Source: Lachnospiraceae bacterium UBA3316 (GTDB lineage: Bacteria > Bacillota > Clostridia > Lachnospirales > Lachnospiraceae). From it: a stretch of DNA of 32,439 nucleotides. The translations under genes were made by a program, and so were the position numbers. The stretch covers positions 1 through 32,439 of the forward strand of contig DESK01000067.1 of assembly GCA_002361955.1 (NCBI GenBank), in the 5' to 3' direction. Under the pieces are notes generated by a model. It was given only the letters and a program-made list of their open reading frames with translations. It made no database searches and was not told the DNA's origin. Shown here in pieces: positions 1 through 6,400 of the stretch; position 1 is the stretch's first letter; every line of letters begins with the position of its first letter.

Positions 1-207
1 TAGACGCTGAACCTCTGATTTTGCGGTATCTATGGACGCATGAGCGTACCAGTTCATTGTGATACTAATATTTGAATGCCCCATGATATACTGTAAATCT
101 TTTGGGTTCATGTTCTTGCTTGCCAGCCTTGTGCAAAATGTATGGCGTAGCGTATGCGGTGTAATGTGTGGCAAGGGATTGTCCTTGTGGTGCTTGTTAT
201 ATTTCTT
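1..207 (-). pseudogene. Tyrosine integrase, C-terminal fragment (runs off left edge)
   Basis: Read on the minus strand from about 207 down to 1, the frame encodes the catalytic C-terminal part of a Tn916-type tyrosine recombinase. The motif ITPHTLRHTFCTRLA carries the box II arginine, LQYIMGHSNISIT carries the conserved histidine, and NWYAHAS carries the likely tyrosine nucleophile. These residues are the core of the strand-cleavage site in this family. The reading frame is still open at base 1, so the true C-terminus lies outside the window. The N-terminal arm-binding and core-binding domains are missing: upstream of about 207 the sequence changes to an unrelated helix-turn-helix coding start in another frame. 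It is therefore 5'-truncated and probably not expressed as a working integrase, unless the missing part lies elsewhere. Confidence 0.8.
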
Positions 208-299
208 GATACATGGGTAAGACTTGCAAGTTCTCCTTGTGAAAGACCGCTAGCAAGACGTTTGTTTTTCATTTCAAGTGCAAATTCTAAATTGTTCAT
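203..299 (-). pseudogene. XRE-type helix-turn-helix regulator, N-terminal fragment
   Basis: An ATG at 299 on the minus strand is preceded by a good ribosome site (GGAGG about 7 nt away). About 32 codons follow, reading MNNLEFALEMKNKRLASGLS, then QGELASLTHVSRN, the first two helices of a Cro/C1-type (XRE) DNA-binding domain. The recognition helix would follow SRN, but there the frame runs into integrase sequence read in the wrong phase, giving about 30 codons of nonsense before a stop at 108. Small XRE regulators of this kind are common in Tn916-like elements. The abrupt switch within the domain points to a deletion or recombination junction near 200-210. The start and ribosome site are intact, so a short aberrant peptide could still be made. 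Confidence 0.65.
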
Positions 300-438
300 T
301 GTATTCCTCCAATCCCACAATAGCCTTGAAATACCTGTAAACCACTATTCAAAAGAATGTGAAGTTACTATCTTCTTAAAACTTCTCATTACTACTCACA
401 GGTTTGGGGTTGTATGGTTTTTGACTTGTCTTTTGTGA

Positions 439-546
439 AATAGTGCCCCCCTGTTAGATAACGGGGGCACAATCAACTCAAAAGAAGATATGGAATTGTT
501 ACGAGAAGTATTAAGGAATAACAATTTTGATGATGAAGACGAGTAA
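439..546 (+). pseudogene. Possible 3' remnant of a small element gene
   Basis: An open stretch ends at the TAA at 544-546 and encodes LLDNGGTINSKEDMELLREV followed by LRNNNFDDEDE, a composition typical of small accessory proteins on conjugative elements. The only ATG in frame (490) gives 18 residues and has no clear ribosome site, so this looks like the tail of a gene whose front was lost. The same bases contain the inverted repeat GTGCCCCC / GGGGGCAC (443-470), so the stretch may instead be purely structural. I do not recognise the family. Confidence 0.25.
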
Positions 547-580
547 TCTTTTTCCTCTTGCGAGAAGATACAGCAAACAA

Positions 581-645
581 AAAGCCCAGTAAAGAGTGCA
601 AAGCACCACCAATGGTGGCAAGCTCTTGACAGGGCTTTTTCTTTT
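581..645 (+). terminator. Rho-independent terminator
   Basis: A long hairpin pairs AAAGCCC (581-587) with GGGCTTT (632-638), with further pairing inside (AAGAG with CTCTT, CCACC with GGTGG around an AAT loop). It is followed by TTTTTCTTTTCT. It closes off whatever transcript enters from the element remnant on the left and isolates the WYL regulator promoter. Confidence 0.75.
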
Positions 646-691
646 CTGTTATGGGTAATCAAGAGGAAGAAAGAACAGGTATATTTTATTC

Positions 692-721
692 TTGACATTA
701 TAATGTCATGTTTTATATGAT
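692..721 (+). promoter_or_regulatory. Promoter of the WYL regulator with embedded palindromic operator
   Basis: A consensus -35 box TTGACA (692-697) is followed after 18 nt by TATGAT (716-721), 22 nt before the ATG at 744. A perfect 16-bp palindrome, TGACATTATAATGTCA (693-708), overlaps the -35 and the spacer. A protein bound there would block RNA polymerase, so autorepression by the adjacent regulator is the simplest reading. That is an inference from position and symmetry. Confidence 0.7.
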
Positions 722-743
722 GAATTAGAGGAAGTGAAAGAAT

Positions 744-1643
744 ATGCAAGAAAGCAGATTATTTAGAATTGTTTATTACTTAATTGAAAAAGGAAAATCA
801 ACAGCCCCAGAATTAGCCCAAAAATTTGAAGTATCAGTAAGAACAATTTATCGAGATATTGATGTTATTAGCAGTGCAGGTATTCCTATTTATGCTACAC
901 AAGGGAAAAATGGCGGAATTATCATTGATGAAAATTTTACTTTAGATAGATCAATGCTATCAAAAAAAGAAAAAGAGCAAATATTAAGCGGTTTGCAGGC
1001 ATTGTTTGTCGCAAATAGCAACAATACAAATGAATTATTAACAAAATTAGGAGCACTTTTCCATCTAAAAACAACGAACTGGATTGAGGTTGATTTTTCG
1101 GACTGGATACAAGGACAACCTGCACAAAACATTTTTAATGATATTAAGACTGCTATTTTGGATAAGTATATTATTTGTTTTGAATATTGTAGCAATAGAG
1201 AGCATACTATTTTCCGTTACATGCAGCCTCTAAAACTTATTTTTAAAAGTAAAGCGTGGTATGTGTATGGATTTTGTATGCTTAGAAAAGACTACCGCCT
1301 TTTTAAACTCACAAGAATTGAACATCTTAAAATTACAGAAGAACATTTCACACCACCCGATACTATTCCTTCAGTCGATACATCTATAAAGCAAGAAGAC
1401 ATTATTACTGTAACTTTGAAATTTGACAAAAAAATGGCATTTCGTATATATGATGAATTTCCACGGGATAGTATCATAGAACAAAATGATTTTTTGTTTG
1501 TAACAACATCATTGCCAAACAGTAACAGACTTTACTCATATATTCTTTCTTTTGGCGAATATGTAGAAATCATAGAACCACAAGAAATAAGGAAGAATAT
1601 TCAATCTCAAATAAAAAAAATTCAAGAAAAATATCAAACATGA
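744..1643 (+). CDS. HTH/WYL-domain transcriptional regulator (YafY/DeoR-like)
   Basis: This 299-residue protein begins with a winged helix-turn-helix of the HTH_11 type (residues about 5-60; STAPELAQKFEVSVRTIYRD is the recognition region). A WYL domain follows at about residues 135-205, with the signature WYVYGFCMLRKDYRLF, and then a C-terminal extension of the WCX type. WYL domains bind small ligands or nucleic acid and are typical of regulators of defence and stress genes. The start at 744 has GAGGAAG about 10 nt upstream. It is followed 59 bp later by a GyrI-like protein on the same strand, a common pairing in Firmicutes. Base composition is AT-rich like the rest of the first 3.4 kb, consistent with carriage on a mobile element. 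A 16-bp palindrome in its promoter suggests autoregulation. The inducing ligand is unknown. Confidence 0.88.
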   Translation: MQESRLFRIVYYLIEKGKSTAPELAQKFEVSVRTIYRDIDVISSAGIPIYATQGKNGGIIIDENFTLDRSMLSKKEKEQILSGLQALFVANSNNTNELLTKLGALFHLKTTNWIEVDFSDWIQGQPAQNIFNDIKTAILDKYIICFEYCSNREHTIFRYMQPLKLIFKSKAWYVYGFCMLRKDYRLFKLTRIEHLKITEEHFTPPDTIPSVDTSIKQEDIITVTLKFDKKMAFRIYDEFPRDSIIEQNDFLFVTTSLPNSNRLYSYILSFGEYVEIIEPQEIRKNIQSQIKKIQEKYQT

Positions 1644-1673
1644 CATATGTTGTCTAGTTATGTTTTGTATAAT
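1641..1673 (+). promoter_or_regulatory. Possible operator/promoter of the GyrI-like gene
   Basis: Immediately after the WYL stop codon lies TGACATATGTTGTCT (1641-1655). It shares the TGACA...TGTC half-site arrangement of the WYL promoter palindrome, with 5 rather than 6 bases between halves and one mismatch. A TATAAT (1668-1673) follows, but no good -35 is found at 16-18 nt. It may be a weak or activator-dependent promoter, or a second regulator site within a two-gene operon. Confidence 0.35.
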
Positions 1674-1702
1674 CTTCTTAACGAATATAAGGAGAAACGA
1701 AT

Positions 1703-2311
1703 ATGAAACATGAATGGAAAAAACACGAAAAGAATTTATACGGAGTGAAACAATCTCCACGCATAGTAGATATTCCTATGCAACAATTTATTATGATTAA
1801 AGGAGAGGGAAACCCAAACGACAAAGAATTTTCGGATAAAGTATCCGCTTTATATTCATTGGCTTATGGCATCAAAATGATGTATAAAAATACTATTTCT
1901 ACCAATGAGATTAGCGATTATACCGTATATCCATTAGAGGCTATTTGGAAAGATATAGGAGATACCCAACAGTTAGATAAGAACCAGTTAGAATATACGA
2001 TTATGATACGTCAACCCGATGTTATTACAAAAGACATAGTTTTTGACGCATTAGAACAAGTGAAAATCAAAAAGCCGAACAGTCTATATGAACAAATATT
2101 TTTCGACACAATGCAGGACGCAAAAAGTATAGAAGTTCTACATATAGGTGCATATGATGATGAACCTATATCTTTTCAAAAGATGAACATACTTGCTAAA
2201 GAAAATGGTTTGGCTCGTTCAACAAATTACCATAGGGAGATTTACTTGAATAATGCCAATCGTGTTCTTAAAAGTAAGTTAAAAACGATTTTGCGTTATT
2301 GTGTCGAGTAA
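1703..2311 (+). CDS. GyrI-like small-molecule-binding domain protein
   Basis: This 202-residue protein resembles the GyrI-like (SOUL/AraC effector-binding fold) family: an N-terminal stretch with VDIPMQQFIMIKGEGNPND, a middle section with the WKDIG and YTIMIRQPDVI strands, and a C-terminal LARSTNYHREIYL motif. That last motif matches the stand-alone GyrI-like proteins annotated next to WYL or TetR regulators. These domains bind hydrophobic or cationic small molecules, and some detoxify or sense them. The start at 1703 has AAGGAGA about 7 nt upstream. It is the second gene after the WYL regulator and probably co-regulated with it. No membrane segment or signal peptide is seen. The exact ligand and function are not predictable from sequence. 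Confidence 0.78.
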   Translation: MKHEWKKHEKNLYGVKQSPRIVDIPMQQFIMIKGEGNPNDKEFSDKVSALYSLAYGIKMMYKNTISTNEISDYTVYPLEAIWKDIGDTQQLDKNQLEYTIMIRQPDVITKDIVFDALEQVKIKKPNSLYEQIFFDTMQDAKSIEVLHIGAYDDEPISFQKMNILAKENGLARSTNYHREIYLNNANRVLKSKLKTILRYCVE

Positions 2312-2383
2312 CAACGAATATATAAATGCTGTTAGAAAAAAATGGAACTTGTTCTTCATTATTAAATAAATCAAACAGTCTTT

Positions 2384-2461
2384 CTTGAAAAGTGAATATT
2401 TTGCAATGTTAATGCTCGTACAATAGGTTATTTTGTATGGGCTTTTTTAATGCTCACTTTT
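2384..2461 (+). promoter_or_regulatory. Leader with intrinsic terminator (possible attenuator)
   Basis: GCTCGTACAA (2414-2423) pairs with TTGTATGGGC (2433-2442), allowing G-U pairs, and is followed by TTTTTT (2443-2448): an intrinsic terminator about 85 nt before the sigma-like gene. The hairpin is flanked by a 9-bp direct repeat, TTAATGCTC, at 2409-2417 and 2447-2455. The outer sequences GAAAAGTGA and TCACTTTTT could pair around the whole structure. A weak TTGAAA...TTAATG promoter sits just upstream. This layout resembles transcription-attenuation leaders in Tn916-family elements; it could also simply end the GyrI transcript. Confidence 0.55.
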
Positions 2462-2532
2462 TCGTATTTCTAAAAGGTATAGGCGGTATTTCCGTTTATA
2501 TATTTCAGCATATGCGGAAAGGAGGTGAGATT

Positions 2533-2952
2533 ATGAACACATCTTCTTTCGAGCATATCGTTAGAATACAGTTTAATGCTTTGATGATGACTGTTATTAA
2601 ATGCACAGTAAAAAGCAGAAATAGACAGTTTGCAAGACGTTCCAAGCGTGAAGTTTTATTCTGTGAATTATCAGATACGAAAAATCTTGAATGTGTAACT
2701 GAGGATAAACATTCTTGTGATTACATTTCTTTTGAAGTCTTGAATTTCACAATTCAAATATCAAACGAGAAACTTGCTGTTGCTTTATATAAGTTATCGA
2801 GTAAAGAGCGTGATGTAATTCTATTACACTATTTTCAAAGCATGAGCGACCAAGAAATTGCAGCATTATATCATGTATCACGTTCTGCTATTTATCGCAG
2901 AAGAAGTAACGGATTGAAGAAATTAAAAACAGTATTGAAAGAAAGGAATTGA
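2533..2952 (+). CDS. Sigma-70 region 4 family protein (Tn916 orf7-like)
   Basis: This 139-residue protein has a C-terminal sigma-70 region 4 helix-turn-helix (about residues 75-135): LSSKERDVILLHYFQSMSDQ, then EIAALYHVSRSAIYRRRSNG. It matches the small sigma-like regulators encoded upstream of the recombination genes in Tn916-type elements. The start at 2533 is chosen because AAAGGAGGTGAG lies just upstream; a longer frame begins at 2437 but would start inside the terminator hairpin and has no ribosome site. It is followed after 4 nt by an orf8-like gene, so the two are translationally linked. In Tn916 relatives the corresponding genes drive expression of transfer and excision functions. The partner xis and int are not found next to it here. 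Confidence 0.82.
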   Translation: MNTSSFEHIVRIQFNALMMTVIKCTVKSRNRQFARRSKREVLFCELSDTKNLECVTEDKHSCDYISFEVLNFTIQISNEKLAVALYKLSSKERDVILLHYFQSMSDQEIAALYHVSRSAIYRRRSNGLKKLKTVLKERN

Positions 2953-2956
2953 ACCA

Positions 2957-3196
2957 ATGAAAAAAGAATATGGCTACCCTACATTAAAAGTAATATGTCA
3001 AGCGTCTGCTGGAAACGAAACTGACATAAGAGAAATTTTGAAGTTTTATGACGCTTATATCTGTAAATTGTGCTTGCGTCCGTTTTACCACTCTGAAAGT
3101 GGTAAAATTACTATGCAGGTTGATGAAGAATTAAAAGGTCAAATTCATACAGAAATGATGAAAGCAATCTTGAAATTTGAAATCAGAGTAAAGTAA
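2957..3196 (+). CDS. Small helix-turn-helix protein (Tn916 orf8-like)
   Basis: This 79-residue protein begins MKKEYGYPTLKVICQASAGN and contains EIREILKFYDAYI-type and C-terminal HTEMMKAILKFEIRVK sequences, the pattern of the short proteins paired with the sigma-like orf7 product in Tn916-family elements. Many are annotated as HTH domain proteins. It starts 4 nt after the sigma-like gene, whose last codons (GAAAGGAA) supply its ribosome site. In complete elements the next genes are usually excisionase and integrase; here a terminator and repeats follow at once. Function is inferred from family resemblance and position only. Confidence 0.75.
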   Translation: MKKEYGYPTLKVICQASAGNETDIREILKFYDAYICKLCLRPFYHSESGKITMQVDEELKGQIHTEMMKAILKFEIRVK

Positions 3197-3218
3197 TCAT
3201 ATTACATGAATAAAAAAC

Positions 3219-3257
3219 GGGAGATACACAGATATTTGTGCTATCTCCCATATCATT
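3219..3257 (+). terminator. Terminator after the orf8-like gene
   Basis: GGGAGATA-CACA (3219-3230) pairs with TGTG-TATCTCCC (3237-3249) with a single bulge, followed by a modest T-rich tract. It ends the sigma-like/orf8-like operon. Confidence 0.65.
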
Positions 3258-3284
3258 TTTAGTGTCATATCAAGGCTCATTCAA

Positions 3285-3345
3285 TCGTGGTAAATTCGTG
3301 GTAAAATGAGTGTTTTTCTATACTTCAAAATGTTTGAAAGTATAG
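3285..3345. repeat. Direct and inverted repeats at the element's right end (possible att/arm sites)
   Basis: Two adjacent 11-bp repeats, TCGTGGTAAAT (3285-3295) and TCGTGGTAAAA (3296-3306), are followed by an imperfect inverted repeat with arms CTATACTTCAAA (3318-3329) and TTTGAAAGTATAG (3333-3345). Short tandem repeats of this kind next to the end of Tn916-like elements are typical integrase arm-binding sites. Base composition changes from AT-rich to GC-rich within the next 80 bases, so the element boundary probably lies between 3,306 and about 3,410. The other end is not in the window, so no direct-repeat pair can be confirmed. Confidence 0.5.
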
Positions 3346-3414
3346 TGTCTATGCGGATAATCAAAAATCAGATATAAAATTTATCACCATTTTATATATG
3401 TTCTGTCTTTTTTA

Positions 3415-3448
3415 CCCCGGGCAGGCTGTCTTCGCGCCATCCCCGGGG
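3415..3448. other. GC-rich hairpin downstream of the GH43 gene
   Basis: CCCCGGG (3415-3421) and CCCCGGGG (3441-3448) can pair around a 19-nt loop. It lies 23 bases beyond the GH43 stop codon on the minus strand, so it may protect or end that transcript. However, no T-run follows on the minus strand, so I call it a hairpin rather than a terminator. Confidence 0.35.
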
Positions 3449-3470
3449 CTTCTGTATTCTTAGGAACCTT

Positions 3471-6400
3471 CTATTTTGCCTTTACCTTGATGCCTTTGGA
3501 CGGAGCGACGCCCGCAACCGTCTTCTTTCCTTTTTTCGCCGTTGCCACGACACGGTAATAATACCTGGTTCCCTTCTTCACCTTCTGATCCGTATAGGTA
3601 TTTTTCGTCCCGGCCGTCACAACGAGCTTCTTCCATCGGCCTCCGGCCGTTTTTCTGTAGACACGGTAGCTTCCGGCATACTTCTTTTTGGCCGTCTTCA
3701 CCTTTTTCCAGGTGAGCTTCACGCTGCCGCGGAAAGCCTTTGCCTTTACCTTCACAGCGCCCGGAACCGCCTGACAGACGGCAGCCTTTGACAGTCCGCT
3801 TCCTGCAGCCTTCCCTATCGCCTCCACCGCGTATTCATACTTCACTCCCAGTGTAGCCTTCTTATCTAAATAGGTAAGCGTTGTCCCGTTCACCTGGGCC
3901 GTTTTCCGGAAGCTCTCCTTTGTCCCGGCTTTTCTCCTGTAAACCACGTACTGCGCTGCGCCTGCCGAAGGGCTCCAGGTAACCCGGATGGTGCAATAAT
4001 TCACGGGAGCTGCTTTGACCGCAGGCGCCTGAGGCTTCTCCTGGGGGGTCTCCGTCAGGGGTTCCGACTCAATCTGGGTCTCTTTCTGCGTCTCGGACTC
4101 TGTCTCCTTCCCGGACTCCGTTTCTGTCTCCGTTTCAGATTCTGTCTCTGTCTCAGACTCCGTTTCTGTCTCAGATTCCGTCTCTGTCTCAGATTCTGTT
4201 TCTGTCTCAGACTCCGTTTCCTTCTCTGTCAGGCCGTCAAAAGCCTTTTTCAGGTTCTCTCCTGCGGCCTGTACCTCTGCCGACGTCACATTCTCCTTCG
4301 TCAGAAGATTTTTTGCCTCCTGCAGAGCCTTTGCGTACGCCTGCCAGCTCTCCTGGGTGTAGGAGGATTCCTCCCCCACCCGGCTCTCCGTATCACTGAT
4401 CTGGGCTTCCAGCTTCCGGAGCTCCTCCTGATCCGCCTTGTCCGGGTCAGTGACGGTAACGTTGATCTCCGCGTATACCTCCGGGTTCTTTGCCGCTGCC
4501 GCCCGGATCACTGTGGCGCCCTCAGAAATGGCTGTCACCGTTCCGTCTGCCGTCACCTCCGCCACAGATTTGTCCTTGGAACTCCAGGTAAATACTTCCT
4601 CCGCGTAGTAGGGGAACACATGGGGCACAAGCTTTAAGGTTTCCTTTACCTCAAGAGCCGCCGCCTGAAGATCCAGCGTGATTTCCGCCGGGCTCGCGCC
4701 ATAGGTATTTTCCGTAAAATCATACCAGAGCCGTACACTCTCATCGGAAGGCGCTATGCTTCCCTCATCCAGCTGAGAAGCCGTAAGGGCCTTGTCATAT
4801 ACATGGATACTGCGGATGCCTGCCCTGCCGTACCTCCCCTTCTGCTGGCAGTAGCCGATACTGAAGGGATAGGAAGAATCCAGAATCGCGCCTACCGCCG
4901 TGTCAGCCGTCTCTCCATCGGCGTAGACCATGATCCTGCTGCCGTCATAGACTGCCGCCACGTGGAGCCAGGAGCTCATCTTTTCCTCGGTGAGGGGCAG
5001 CGTCACGCTCTTCCATCCGCTGCTGTCCTTGATATGGAAATAAACCTTCTGTTCCGATACGCGGAAGGCCGCGCAGTCGTCGCCCTTGGAAAAGAGCAGG
5101 TTATAATCCGATCCACTGTAACCGTAATCCTCAGGATTGATCTCCATCTCCACGGTAAAGGGCTTCGTTCCCCCTACAAGGCTGTTTAATTTCGGCACAT
5201 CCCCGCTGCCCTTCATATAGCGACCCTCGGTTCTGGAATCCACATAGACAGCGTCCGTCTGCAGACTGAAGTCAAAATCGGATCCCTCTGCGCTCTGATC
5301 CCGGATCACGATCCCCTGCTTTTTCATCAGCCCGGAGAGAGCCAAAGCCTCCTGAAGCTTTTTGTGGCGCTCCTCCGTCACCTGGGCCTTCTCCTCCTCT
5401 GTCAATGTCTGGTACGTCTCCTCCAGATCCTTTACGAAAGCCCCATTGGCGCTCGTCACCTCAAGGCCGTCGATTTCCTCCGCCAGCTCCTCCGCCGACA
5501 GAGTCTTCATCTGGTATGCCTTCGCCACTGCCGCGAACTCTTCGGCTGTGATGCGCAGGGGCGTCCCGTGCCGCGGGAAACGGCTTCCCCCCGGAAGCTG
5601 GTACCCATTCTTCAGCCGGGTGAATTCCCCGCTCTCCAGGTCTGTTGTGAGCAGCGGATAGTAACCGCCTCCGCCAAAATCATCCACCAGCAGGCACCAG
5701 GTATCCGTATCCGCGTCATCCTTATTCAGCTTATAGATCGTGGGACCCTCCACATACTGGTTCTCCTTAGTGTTTAAGGTATCCGATGGAATCTGGGCAA
5801 AGCTTCCCAGCACATCGCTGCTCTTTTCGATAAAGATCGTCTTTGTCAGGGCGCCCAGCTCATTGGTGCCGCCCCCTTCGTTTTTCGTGTAGCGGTAGAA
5901 GGTTCCGTTGTGCTCGATCATCGTCGTATCTATGCTGGACTGATCCTTCTCAATGTACACCTTCGGCTCCGTAAAGCTGTAGAAATCCCTCGTCTTGGCG
6001 TAATAGACCCTCTGCTTGGCGTATCCGTCCGTCTTTACCTTGGAGGCCCAGTACACCACATATTCACCCGTCCTGGCGTCGTAGGAAGCCTCCGGCGCCC
6101 AGGTGCATCCCGCCTCGATGGTTGCTGACACAGGCACCATACGCTCCTCGGACCAGTTTACCAGGTCTGTGGACTCCCAAACCATCAAAGCCTGGCTTCC
6201 TGCCTCCTGGGCTGCCGTCCATCCGTTTCCGCCGTTTATTTTCAGATCCGTGGCGATCAGGTAAAACTTATCGCCCTCCGGTGAACGGATAATAAAGGGA
6301 TCGCGGACGCCTTTTTCTCCCAGGGTGGAGGTCAGCGCAGGCTGGTTATCATTCAGATCCTTCCAGTTCAGGCCGTCATGGCTGACAGAAAAATAGATCT

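Noticed and set aside
396..749. 117-codon minus-strand frame
   Set aside because: It spans a terminator and the WYL promoter on the other strand; low-complexity, no family resemblance.
2437..2532. Longer N-terminus for the sigma-like protein
   Set aside because: The extension begins inside the terminator hairpin and has no ribosome site, whereas AAAGGAGGTGAG precedes the ATG at 2533.
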